From Clostridia bacterium (GTDB taxonomy: Bacteria; Bacillota; Clostridia; CAKSNL01; HGM11501), in NCBI GenBank assembly GCA_030535815.1, contig JAUNRD010000082.1:1-7494 (forward strand): DNA of 7,494 nucleotides, given 5' to 3'. A program made the translations under genes and the position numbers. Position 1 is the stretch's first letter. The number at the start of each line of letters is the position of its first letter. Shown here piece after piece: positions 1-6,864 of the stretch. The notes beneath the pieces are model-generated. The model worked only from the letters and a program-made list of their open reading frames with translations, searched no databases and was not told where the DNA came from.

Positions 1-867
1 AAAATTCGTCTTGCTAACTATATTTCAAGCGCAAACGGTATAAATGTTGACCCCGATTCAATTTTTGACGTGCAGATAAAGAGACTTCACGAGTATAAGA
101 GACAGCTTTTGAATGCACTTCAGATTATCCATATGTACCGTATGATAAAGGAAAATCCCGAGCTTGACATTCCTCCCCGCACCTTTATCTTTGCGGCAAA
201 GGCATCCAGCGGTTATTTTATGGCAAAGCAGGTTATAAGACTTATCTGCGCAATTGCCAACACCGTTAATGCCGATCCCGTTGCAAGAGAAAAAATAAAG
301 GTGGTATTCTTAGAGGACTACAAGGTATCCTTGGCCGAAATCATCATCCCCGCGGCTGAAATTTCCGAGCAGATTTCCATTGCCGGAAAGGAAGCATCGG
401 GTACCGGTAATATGAAGCTTATGATTAACGGTGCCGTAACGCTCGGTACTCTTGACGGTGCAAACGTTGAAATTCACGAGCAGGTGGGCGACGACAATAT
501 GTTCCTCTTTGGTCTTAAGGCTCCTGAGGTAGAAGAGCTCTGGAGAAAGGGCTATGATCCCTTAAGCTATGTAAGACGTGACAGAGAGCTTTCTGCGATT
601 CTTGAAATGCTCACAAACGGCTCCTTCGGTTCAAACTTTGACGATATTGTAAAATCTCTCCTTACAAATTCCTTCGGAACAGCCGATGCTTATATGACTC
701 TTGCCGACTTCGGCGACTATGTGAGAGCTCAGGGATTGGTTTCCGAAACCTATAAGGACAGAGAGCAATTCACCAAGATGTCCCTTACCAACATTGCAAA
801 GGCAGGCATTTTCTCAGCCGACCGTGCAATAGGAGAATATGCAAAGAACATCTGGTACATGAAATAA
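1..867 (+). CDS. glgP: Glycogen/maltodextrin phosphorylase, C-terminal part (5' end outside window)
   Basis: This is the C-terminal 288 codons of a GT35 phosphorylase, which uses phosphate to release glucose-1-phosphate from the ends of alpha-1,4-glucans in the cytoplasm. The frame is open from base 1, so the GTG at 70 is internal (Val before QIKRLHEYKRQ) and not a start. Visible family signatures are KRLHEYKRQLLN (Lys at 79-81 and Arg at 82-84, the phosphate/PLP-contacting pair), the block DYKVSLAE...AAEISEQIS, and EASGTGNMK, whose Lys at 415-417 is the expected Schiff-base lysine for pyridoxal phosphate. The C-terminus, FSADRAIGEYAKNIW, is the normal family end, so the 3' part is intact. 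Family members are about 750-850 residues, so roughly two thirds lie upstream. Two positions differ from the muscle enzyme as I recall it: Asp in place of Asn in the ENY-VSLAE block, and Lys in place of Thr before EASGTGNMK. The next plus-strand gene is a GH13 glucan hydrolase, which fits a glycogen-use operon. Confidence 0.96.
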   Translation, partial: KIRLANYISSANGINVDPDSIFDVQIKRLHEYKRQLLNALQIIHMYRMIKENPELDIPPRTFIFAAKASSGYFMAKQVIRLICAIANTVNADPVAREKIKVVFLEDYKVSLAEIIIPAAEISEQISIAGKEASGTGNMKLMINGAVTLGTLDGANVEIHEQVGDDNMFLFGLKAPEVEELWRKGYDPLSYVRRDRELSAILEMLTNGSFGSNFDDIVKSLLTNSFGTADAYMTLADFGDYVRAQGLVSETYKDREQFTKMSLTNIAKAGIFSADRAIGEYAKNIWYMK

Positions 868-872
868 TTTAT

Positions 873-902
873 TTAAGGCGAGGGGAAATCCCCTCGCCTT
901 AA
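873..902 (+). terminator. Perfect 13-bp hairpin between glgP and the GH13 gene; weak or partial terminator
   Basis: The arms at 873-885 and 890-902 pair without mismatch around a four-base AAAT loop; the core is AAGGCGAGGGG. The hairpin begins six bases after the glgP stop codon, which is where a Rho-independent terminator would sit. However, only two T follow the GC-rich part on the plus strand and the sequence then runs into AATGAAAG, so a U-tract is lacking. It may terminate partially, or protect the 3' end of the glgP message, or tune expression of the downstream gene. Its 3' arm ends 15 bases before the next start codon. The pairing is seen directly; the role is inferred. Confidence 0.5.
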
Positions 903-917
903 TGAAAGTGAGACACT

Positions 918-2717
918 ATGCGCATTTTATACGACAGTAAATCAGAACTTCATAAAAAGCCCTTCGGTTGCCTTAAGAAAAACGAGGAGTGTACAATCAC
1001 CATCCACATTCCCGAAAGCTGCAAAACAAAAAGGGCTTATCTTTTAATAGAATCAGACGAAGGAATAAAATTATCCCTTCCCCTCTCATGCATAAAAAAG
1101 GAAGGTTCCTACGAGTATTACTCCGAGACCTTTTCTCTTTATAAGACAGGGCTTTACTTTTACCACTTTTTAATAGAGACGGAAGACTCAACCTTCCAGC
1201 TTTATAAATGCGGTGACTGTGACACCAATATGGAAGAGGGCGCATCCTGGCAATTATCCTGCATTCCGTCTGATTTTACCGTGCCTCATGATTTTAAGGG
1301 CAAGGTTTATTATCAGATTTTTCCCGACCGTTTCTATAAGGAAAGAATCCTTCCTGCTACGGATAAGAAAACGCCCTATTTTCTTCACGATGATGAGGGT
1401 GACATTCCCGTTTTCCTGCCCGATGAAAAGGGCATAATCCAGAACAACGACTTTTTCGGCGGCAACATAGAAGGCATAATAAAAAAGCTCCCCTATCTTA
1501 AGGATTTAGGGGTGGGCGTAATTTACTTAAACCCGATTTTTTCGGCATATTCCAACCACCGCTACGATACCTCAGACTACAAGAAGATAGATCCGCTTCT
1601 GGGAACAGAAGAGGATTTTAAGCTTCTTTGCGAAAAAGCTCACCAGCTTGGAATCAAAATACTTCTTGATGGGGTATTTTCCCATACGGGCTGTGACAGC
1701 GTATATTTTGATAAGTATGACCGCTATGGCACGGGTGCCTACCACAATCCCGACTCGCCCTACAGGACCTGGTATCAGTTTAATAACTATCCCGATTCCT
1801 ACACCTCCTGGTGGGGTATCGACACTCTTCCCTGCGTAAACGAGCTTTCTGAATCCTTCCTTAATTATATAATAGAAGATTCTGACAGCGTAGTTGCCCA
1901 TTGGCTCTCTTTGGGTGCTGATGGCTTCCGCCTGGATGTGGCAGACGAGCTTCCAGACGAATTTATCATAAAGCTAAGAAAAAGAGTTAAAGAGATAAAG
2001 CCCGATGCTTTGGTGCTTGGCGAAGTGTGGGAGGATGCATCAAACAAGGTAAGCTACAGCGTAAGGCGTCGCTATTTCACCGCACCGGAGCTTGACTCGG
2101 TTATGAACTATCCCTTCAGAGAAGCCATACTTTCTTTTGTTAAAGGAATTATGAGTGCAAAGGATTTTGCCGCATCGGTTATGACCATATGCGAAAACTA
2201 TCCGAAGGACGTTTTAGACGCCCTGATGAACAGCCTGTCAACCCACGATACACCAAGAATTTTAACCCTTTTATCCGATGCTCCCTATATGGATAAAAGA
2301 GAAGACAGAGCTTTCTTCCGCCTTTTCGGAGAAATGAAGGAAAAGGCCATAAAACGTCTTAAAACAGCGGCATTTTTGCAGTTTTGCCTTCCCGGTTGTC
2401 CCTGCATCTACTATGGAGACGAAGCCGGTATGGAGGGCTTTGAAGACCCCTTTAACAGAGCATTTTACCCCTGGGGTAAGGAAAATAATGAAATACTCGA
2501 TTTTTTCAAGGTTCTTTCAGGAATTAAAAACTCACATGATGCTTTAAGGCTTGGCAATACCCGCTTTATAGTGCAAGCTGACGAAAGCTTATTGATGGAA
2601 CGCAAAACGGACTGCGAAACCCTTTACGCATATGTGGGAAATGATGCAAAAGCTTTGTCCCGGGAAAAAGAAGTATTGCTTTCAGGCGAAAACTTCGCAC
2701 TGTATAAGGAGAAATAA
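918..2717 (+). CDS. GH13 alpha-glucan hydrolase, neopullulanase/cyclomaltodextrinase-like, cytoplasmic
   Basis: This is a 599-residue alpha-amylase-family enzyme predicted to hydrolyse alpha-1,4 (possibly also alpha-1,6) bonds in maltodextrins, cyclodextrins or pullulan. Residues 1 to about 115 form a beta-rich N-terminal domain of the kind found in neopullulanases. The TIM barrel opens with YYQIFPDRF (131-139). Conserved regions are LLDGVFSHTG (Asp251, His256), GADGFRLDVADE (Asp340, nucleophile), VLGEVWED (Glu369, acid/base) and STHDTPR (His443, Asp444, transition-state aspartate), so all three catalytic acids are present. LPCVNEL (304-310) stands where neopullulanase-type enzymes have MPKLN. 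The C-terminal domain after about residue 545 is short. There is no signal peptide, so it should act inside the cell, beside the glycogen phosphorylase encoded just upstream. The ATG at 918 has only a weak ribosome site (AAAGTGAG), close behind the hairpin. The exact specificity cannot be read from sequence. Confidence 0.93.
   Translation: MRILYDSKSELHKKPFGCLKKNEECTITIHIPESCKTKRAYLLIESDEGIKLSLPLSCIKKEGSYEYYSETFSLYKTGLYFYHFLIETEDSTFQLYKCGDCDTNMEEGASWQLSCIPSDFTVPHDFKGKVYYQIFPDRFYKERILPATDKKTPYFLHDDEGDIPVFLPDEKGIIQNNDFFGGNIEGIIKKLPYLKDLGVGVIYLNPIFSAYSNHRYDTSDYKKIDPLLGTEEDFKLLCEKAHQLGIKILLDGVFSHTGCDSVYFDKYDRYGTGAYHNPDSPYRTWYQFNNYPDSYTSWWGIDTLPCVNELSESFLNYIIEDSDSVVAHWLSLGADGFRLDVADELPDEFIIKLRKRVKEIKPDALVLGEVWEDASNKVSYSVRRRYFTAPELDSVMNYPFREAILSFVKGIMSAKDFAASVMTICENYPKDVLDALMNSLSTHDTPRILTLLSDAPYMDKREDRAFFRLFGEMKEKAIKRLKTAAFLQFCLPGCPCIYYGDEAGMEGFEDPFNRAFYPWGKENNEILDFFKVLSGIKNSHDALRLGNTRFIVQADESLLMERKTDCETLYAYVGNDAKALSREKEVLLSGENFALYKEK
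2706..2711 (+). promoter_or_regulatory. Strong ribosome binding site AAGGAG for the 33-residue ORF
   Basis: AAGGAG lies inside the last codons of the GH13 gene, seven bases before the ATG at 2719. It fixes the start of the small downstream gene, since longer readings of that frame overlap the GH13 gene and have no such site. It also implies that translation of the small protein is coupled to that of the enzyme. Confidence 0.75.
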
Positions 2718-2718
2718 T

Positions 2719-2820
2719 ATGGATAAGAAAAAGAAAATGTATTTATACATTATTTTAATTATTGCTTTAATAATCTTCGCCCGCTGGGGTGTTGTTATGA
2801 TAGGAAATATAATCAAATAA
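2719..2820 (+). CDS. Small single-pass membrane protein, 33 residues, function unknown
   Basis: This ORF starts one base after the GH13 stop codon and has the consensus AAGGAG seven bases before its ATG, which is better ribosome-site support than the GH13 gene itself has. The peptide begins MDKKKK and continues with a hydrophobic run rich in Ile, Leu and Val from about residue 8 to 32, interrupted by Arg22. That is the layout of a one-pass membrane protein with a positively charged N-terminal tail. By the positive-inside rule the N-terminus should stay in the cytoplasm. The stop codon forms the outer edge of the terminator stem, so it is the last gene of the operon. I do not recognise the family. 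It could be a small membrane regulator or anchor for a neighbouring protein, or a non-functional reading; the ribosome site, charge pattern and clean fit between stop codon and terminator favour a real gene. Confidence 0.65.
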   Translation: MDKKKKMYLYIILIIALIIFARWGVVMIGNIIK

Positions 2821-2850
2821 AAAAGTGTTCGCAATGCGAACACTTTTTTA
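2818..2850. terminator. Bidirectional Rho-independent terminator between converging operons
   Basis: The arms GTGTTCG (2825-2831) and CGAACAC (2837-2843) pair perfectly around a short CAATG loop. They are extended by six A (2819-2824) pairing with six T (2844-2849), and by T2818 with A2850. Read on either strand the GC-containing stem is followed by a run of six T, so it should stop transcription from both sides. The outermost bases are the stop codon of the small plus-strand gene (2818-2820) and the stop codon of the minus-strand gene (2848-2850). Confidence 0.93.
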
Positions 2851-4731
2851 TTTTAACACCACCGCAAACATACCGTAGGGTGCAACCTCTGTTGTTATTT
2901 TTATTTTCCTGCCGCAGAGCACGCCTTCTGCGCCGAAGAAAGTCATATCACTGTATTCCCCGTCGAGTTCAATTTCAAAATTGAAGAGACTATCCTCCCA
3001 CAGGTTTTCAAAAAATACGGCTGTTTCGTTTTCATCCTTCTTACAAATCTGATAAACCGCAGGCTCTTTTCTTATATAGCAGAATGAATCTCCGAGGAAA
3101 TCCTTTATTACCTTTTCCTGAATGTAGGACGTGAAAAGTCCGCTGTCATACTTATCTATATAACCGTCAAAGGTAAAGATAAGAAATTCCGTGTCGCCGC
3201 TCTTATATGTGTATGCGCCGGGGAAGGTTACATCCAGTGCTTCAAAGCTGCACTTTACCTCTGCACCTTCTTTAAGAACGGGATTATAATATTCCGCCCA
3301 GGGATTTGTAAGGGAGGTTCTTATGCCTCCTGCCTTAATAAACGTAGGCACGTTCATAGGCGAAGCGGATTCAAATCCCGTATCCACACCCATTTCCTTA
3401 AGAATTGCAGCACCTGTCATATCAAGAATGAGCTTTTTCGGCATTTTTTCAATTGCCCTTACATTTTCACCGAAAGCTATGGCAAAGTCGCTTTCTTCTG
3501 CATATACCGTGGGAACACCCAAAAATGCCAGCATAGATGCCGCAGGCGAAAGTGAACGCTTCATAAGCTTGGCTGCTCCTGCATAGCGGGAAGGCAGAGT
3601 CATATCTGTAAACTTATGTATCTTTTCATAAACCTTTACGCCGTATGCCGCCTTATCTGTAAAATACTTCTCCAAAAACTCATAAAGGGGTTTATTTTTA
3701 ATATGGTGCTTCATATAGCCTGTTTCATAATCGGGAGTTGCGGCATAGTCAAACATATATTTAAGCTGTCCCATATTTCCGCTTGCGGTAACCGCCGCAT
3801 CAAAGCACTCAAGATAGCTTGCGGGAATCATATGTCTTGGACGGGGGTAGGAATCCGCCTCGGCAAAAACCTCAACGCCGCTACCTCTGCTCCACCCTTC
3901 CTGCATTCTTGCCATTTCACAAACGCTTGAAAGGTTTTGCCCCGGAAACTTGTTAAGCCATTTTGAAATCCAGTAAGGCGCACCGGTAAAGCGCAAAAAG
4001 GGCTTATTATCCCCCGCCAGGATTTTTGTAAGCTCCAATGCATCAACGCCCTCAATATCCCAGGAGGTATAGCCTGCACAAAAGCCCACGCGGATATTCT
4101 TGTCCGTTTCATCCACCTTCGCACGCACCTTTTTCGCAAAATTGCGGAGAGTGTCGCCAACTGTCTTTTCCCACACTTTTCTGTAGCGGTTTGTCTTTCC
4201 CGTAAAGAAAAGCTCTTTAAGGTCTTTGCCCTCTAAACTTTCGCCGAGAGCATCCTCCATCAATTTCATATGCTTATCGCAGAAGCAGCCAAGTCCAGGC
4301 CTTGCAGATAAGCAAAGCTCGTCATCAATCATTAAAAGCTTTACGCCATTTTTGACAATTCTGTCCACCCAGGCGAGATACTTTTCCATATAAGCCTCAT
4401 CTTCGGGACAAAAGCCATCACCGTAGCATATAGTTTCTACGCCCTTTATTTTTGTATAATCCTTTATATAAGGAATGTATTTCGGCGCAATGGGGCTTCC
4501 GTAGCCGAGAGAGGTTATCCATACCCCAACCTCATAGCCCTTATCTTCAAAATATTTTATGTTTGATTCAAGATTTTTTGTTCCATCTCCGTCTTTAAAA
4601 AAATTACCTCTGTCTCCGCTGCAAAGAAACACGGTGTCTGCCCCGCATTTTTTCACCATTTCAAGATAGGTTTCCCTTGTTTCTTCAGTTACTGCGCTGT
4701 TCATCAGCGGAACGTAAAGTTTTCTTTTCAT
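2848..4731 (-). CDS. Unassigned TIM-barrel protein resembling GH42-type glycoside hydrolases
   Basis: This 627-residue soluble protein has no signal peptide. I do not recognise a named family with certainty. The N-terminal half reads like a TIM barrel, with alternating beta strands and helices such as ADTVFLC (31-37), YEVGVWITSLGYG (66-78) and VKLLMIDDEL (130-139). The segment IDDEL followed by GLGCFCDKHM (146-155) resembles the GH42 beta-galactosidase pattern of an acid/base Glu in NEY followed by a CYC-x-x-C stretch, which would make Glu138 the candidate acid/base. A second acidic cluster, EVFAEADSYPRPRH (287-300, Glu287, Glu291, Asp293), may supply the nucleophile. Residues about 395-500, with LILDMTGAAILKEMG, resemble the amidotransferase-like domain that follows the barrel in GH42 enzymes, and the C-terminus is beta-rich. 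The ribosome site AAGAGG lies eight bases before the ATG. It is last in the minus-strand operon, 15 bases after the HAD phosphatase gene. A cytoplasmic glycosidase is the best guess; the substrate is unknown. Confidence 0.72.
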   Translation of the reverse strand: MKRKLYVPLMNSAVTEETRETYLEMVKKCGADTVFLCSGDRGNFFKDGDGTKNLESNIKYFEDKGYEVGVWITSLGYGSPIAPKYIPYIKDYTKIKGVETICYGDGFCPEDEAYMEKYLAWVDRIVKNGVKLLMIDDELCLSARPGLGCFCDKHMKLMEDALGESLEGKDLKELFFTGKTNRYRKVWEKTVGDTLRNFAKKVRAKVDETDKNIRVGFCAGYTSWDIEGVDALELTKILAGDNKPFLRFTGAPYWISKWLNKFPGQNLSSVCEMARMQEGWSRGSGVEVFAEADSYPRPRHMIPASYLECFDAAVTASGNMGQLKYMFDYAATPDYETGYMKHHIKNKPLYEFLEKYFTDKAAYGVKVYEKIHKFTDMTLPSRYAGAAKLMKRSLSPAASMLAFLGVPTVYAEESDFAIAFGENVRAIEKMPKKLILDMTGAAILKEMGVDTGFESASPMNVPTFIKAGGIRTSLTNPWAEYYNPVLKEGAEVKCSFEALDVTFPGAYTYKSGDTEFLIFTFDGYIDKYDSGLFTSYIQEKVIKDFLGDSFCYIRKEPAVYQICKKDENETAVFFENLWEDSLFNFEIELDGEYSDMTFFGAEGVLCGRKIKITTEVAPYGMFAVVLK

Positions 4732-4746
4732 AATTATACCTCTTTT

Positions 4747-5370
4747 CTATATTTCTGAAAATGTGTATATATATCGTTCTGCAATTTCTTTCATTTCATC
4801 AATATAATCGGCAGAATACTTATCGAAAATCCCCCAAGAGTGCATTCCTGCTACCTTTGCGGTTTTAACAGCGTTTACATTATCGTCAATGAATATGCAC
4901 TCAGAAACCGTTGTGCCGAGTCTCTTTGCCGCCTCAACGTAGATTCCGGGCTCCGACTTTGTCATACCAAAATCGTCGCAGGACCATACGTTTTCAAAAA
5001 GGTCATATAGGCCAAGCCTTTTAAGGCAGGGGTCAAGCGTAACGTGGGGACTTGCAGTAAGTACATTTAATGAATGGCCTTCCTTTTTAAGCCTTAAAAG
5101 CGTTCCCGTAACTCCCTCTTTTTCGGGAATGGTTTTTGTATATGGCTCTATCATATAATTTTTGAAATCTTCAAGCATTTCGGGAACGGACTTTTTGCTT
5201 CCCAGTGTAAGGAAATATTCCGCCGAGCCTTTAAATCCCAAAGGCGTTATTATCTTCACAATATCTGAAGGATATTCAATATTGTTATCCTCCAAAAATT
5301 TTATCATTGCACCGCCGAATGCATCCATCGAATCAATCAGCGTGCCGTCCATATCAAAAATGTAATACAT
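4747..5370 (-). CDS. HAD-superfamily hydrolase, phosphoglycolate phosphatase/beta-phosphoglucomutase-like
   Basis: This 207-residue cytoplasmic protein carries all four HAD motifs. Motif I is FDMDGT (Asp6 nucleophile, Asp8 acid/base), motif II is VLTAS (Thr105), motif III is Lys138 in MTKSEP, and motif IV is FIDDN (Asp162, Asp163, Mg2+ ligands). A helical cap of the C1 type fits residues about 15-80, between motifs I and II. This places it among small-molecule phosphatases of the Gph/PgmB group. Length is normal for the family. Substrates cannot be predicted from these motifs; a sugar phosphate is possible given the glycosidase-like gene 15 bases downstream, but that is inference. The ribosome site GGAG sits eight bases before the ATG and overlaps the end of the preceding flavodoxin gene, whose stop codon is only five bases away, so translation is probably coupled. 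Confidence 0.9.
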   Translation of the reverse strand: MYYIFDMDGTLIDSMDAFGGAMIKFLEDNNIEYPSDIVKIITPLGFKGSAEYFLTLGSKKSVPEMLEDFKNYMIEPYTKTIPEKEGVTGTLLRLKKEGHSLNVLTASPHVTLDPCLKRLGLYDLFENVWSCDDFGMTKSEPGIYVEAAKRLGTTVSECIFIDDNVNAVKTAKVAGMHSWGIFDKYSADYIDEMKEIAERYIYTFSEI

Positions 5371-5375
5371 TTATA

Positions 5376-5903
5376 TCACTCCGCTTTTGCATATTTCACA
5401 AGGTCGCCTATGGCCTCTTTATCTGTAAAATCCCCGAAGGTTTCGCAAAGCTTTATCAAAAGCTTTTCTATTTCTCTGGGATTTTCCTTGGCGCTCATTA
5501 TCTTTTTAAGGGTTTTTATCGCCATACGGTGTACCGGTGTAAGCTCCTCCAAAATCATTTTTCCTAGATAGTTATACACCTTTATGTTTCCGAGACCATT
5601 TTTAAAGTTCTTTTCGATTACTTCGCCGTCGTAATACTCTCTGCAGTCGGGCGGTGTAATTCCTGTTGTATAAACGATAAGCTTTTTATCTTTAAGCTTT
5701 TCATAATTTTTCGTAATAAGCGTCACACCGTTGATTATTTCGGCGTAAAGTCCGCCACCGTAAATTATGGTGTCGTATTTAAGTAAGTCGCCTGCCTTTA
5801 CTTCCCTTGCCTCTTTAATATCGCAGGAAAGCGCCTCAGCAATCCACTCGGCATAGGTTTTGGTACTTCCGTATTTGGTTTTGTAAATTACAATCGCGTT
5901 CAT
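5376..5903 (-). CDS. Flavodoxin-domain protein (HemG/Flavodoxin_5-like)
   Basis: This 175-residue protein has a flavodoxin fold expected to bind FMN and carry out cytoplasmic electron transfer or a flavin-dependent oxidation. The N-terminus is a beta strand (AIVIY) followed by the phosphate-binding loop KTKYGSTKT (8-16), typical of flavodoxins. The second FMN loop fits IIYGGGLYAEIING (46-59) and the third fits VYTTGITPP (77-85). The C-terminal third (about 110-175) is helical and charged. Overall layout resembles the domain in protoporphyrinogen oxidase HemG and its many uncharacterised clostridial relatives, but there are no haem genes nearby, so I give no symbol. It lies four bases after the tRNA-dihydrouridine synthase gene, itself an FMN enzyme, and uses an AAGG ribosome site inside that gene's last codons. 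Whether it passes electrons to that partner is speculation. Confidence 0.88.
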   Translation of the reverse strand: MNAIVIYKTKYGSTKTYAEWIAEALSCDIKEAREVKAGDLLKYDTIIYGGGLYAEIINGVTLITKNYEKLKDKKLIVYTTGITPPDCREYYDGEVIEKNFKNGLGNIKVYNYLGKMILEELTPVHRMAIKTLKKIMSAKENPREIEKLLIKLCETFGDFTDKEAIGDLVKYAKAE

Positions 5904-5907
5904 ATAA

Positions 5908-6840
5908 TCAGCCTTTCTTTATGTCGGGAAGCATCTTCGTAAGCCCTGTAAGCTCATCGGGCGTTGATGCTTTTTTAATTGCCTTAGTTATCTTCTTTTC
6001 GTCGGGAAAATTAAGACTCATATAGCCCCAGAGCTCCTTAAGCTTGTAAAGAGTGTAGGTTTCGGATTTCAATACCTCATACCACTCTTTTGCCATTTTT
6101 TCGGTAAAGGTATAAAGCTCCTCTGTAGTAAGCTTTGCTCCTCCCCTTATTTCCCTGAATATGGCTGGATTTTTAACCGCTCCACGCCCTATCATAACGC
6201 CTGAAAGGTTCGGATATTTATCCGCTATAGCATCATAGTCCTCTTTTTCCCATATATCCCCGTTATAACAAAGCCTGCCTTTATAATTATTATATGCATA
6301 GGAAAAAGCTTCCATGTCAGGCTCACCTTTATAAAACTGCTCGCGGATTCTCGGGTGAACCGTAAGCTCTGAAATGGGATATTTATTGAATATTTCAATA
6401 AGCCGAGGAAATTCATCGGCTGAATAAAATCCGATTCTGGTCTTTATCGAAATTTTCATATCACTTACAGAAAATATTTCAGAAAGGAAATTATCTAATG
6501 CGTCAGGCTCTCTTAAAATACCGGAGCCTCTTCCCTTTTTCGTAACCATCTGAACGGGGCAGCCCATATTTATGTTTATCTCATCATAGCCAAGCGCTTT
6601 TGCGTTTTCTAAAAAGCGCAAAAAGGATTCAGCGCATCCGGTGAGCACCTGAATTTTTGGTTTTACTTCCCTGTTCTCTTCGGGCGCAATGTCTCTCATA
6701 CCTTTTCTGTTTACCCTTTCCTGATCTCCCGGGCTTATGAAAGGGGCAAAATAGGCATCAGCGCATCCGAAAACTTCGCTGTGAACACGCCTTAAAACCC
6801 GAAGGCTTATTCCCTCCAAGGGTGCATAATAAAGGTTCAT
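5908..6840 (-). CDS. tRNA-dihydrouridine synthase (Dus family)
   Basis: This 310-residue FMN enzyme is predicted to reduce uridines in tRNA loops to dihydrouridine using NADPH. Family motifs run in order: YYAPLEGI (4-11, flavin loop), ININMGCPVQMVTKKGRGSG (88-107) with the catalytic Cys94, IKTRIGF (132-138), TVHPRIREQFYKG (160-172) with His162 and Arg164, CYNGDI (191-196), and GVMIGRGAVKNPAIF (214-228, FMN phosphate binding). The C-terminal helical domain (about 240-310) matches the tRNA-binding region, so the protein is full length. The start is secure because APLEG normally lies within ten residues of the N-terminus and no in-frame start codon exists between the ribosome site and this ATG. 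The site is GGAGG with a rather long 12-base spacer. It follows the TIR-protein gene by 24 bases. The APLEG form differs from the APMAG of typical DusB, so I do not assign a specific Dus subfamily. Confidence 0.95.
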   Translation of the reverse strand: MNLYYAPLEGISLRVLRRVHSEVFGCADAYFAPFISPGDQERVNRKGMRDIAPEENREVKPKIQVLTGCAESFLRFLENAKALGYDEININMGCPVQMVTKKGRGSGILREPDALDNFLSEIFSVSDMKISIKTRIGFYSADEFPRLIEIFNKYPISELTVHPRIREQFYKGEPDMEAFSYAYNNYKGRLCYNGDIWEKEDYDAIADKYPNLSGVMIGRGAVKNPAIFREIRGGAKLTTEELYTFTEKMAKEWYEVLKSETYTLYKLKELWGYMSLNFPDEKKITKAIKKASTPDELTGLTKMLPDIKKG

Positions 6841-6864
6841 ATCAGTAAAATTCCTCCGCCTGCT

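Noticed and set aside
70..72. GTG as a start codon for the phosphorylase
   Set aside because: The upstream frame is open to base 1 and encodes conserved phosphorylase sequence, so this is an internal valine.
1572..1901. Open frame of 109 codons antisense to the GH13 gene
   Set aside because: It overlaps strongly conserved GH13 coding sequence, shows no recognisable domain or ribosome site, and is best explained as a chance reading of the opposite strand.
2632..2718. N-terminal extension of the small membrane protein starting at 2632
   Set aside because: The extension overlaps the GH13 coding region in another frame and has no ribosome site, whereas the ATG at 2719 has AAGGAG at ideal spacing.
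3616..3930. Open frame of 104 codons antisense to the GH42-like gene
   Set aside because: It lies wholly inside a longer gene with good operon context and has no recognisable family features.
4732..4760. A TATAAT hexamer on the minus strand (within 4732-4738) with TTTTCA 17 bases upstream, resembling a sigma-A promoter for the GH42-like gene
   Set aside because: The TATAAT lies immediately before the ATG, so transcription would begin inside the coding sequence and remove the start codon and ribosome site. The gene is better explained as part of the operon.
3991..6625. Short shared words such as GCGCAAAAAGG at about 3991 and 6615, and CAGCGCATCCG at about 6630 and 6758
   Set aside because: They fall inside unrelated coding sequences, are about eleven bases long, and are not arranged as direct or inverted repeats of a mobile element.
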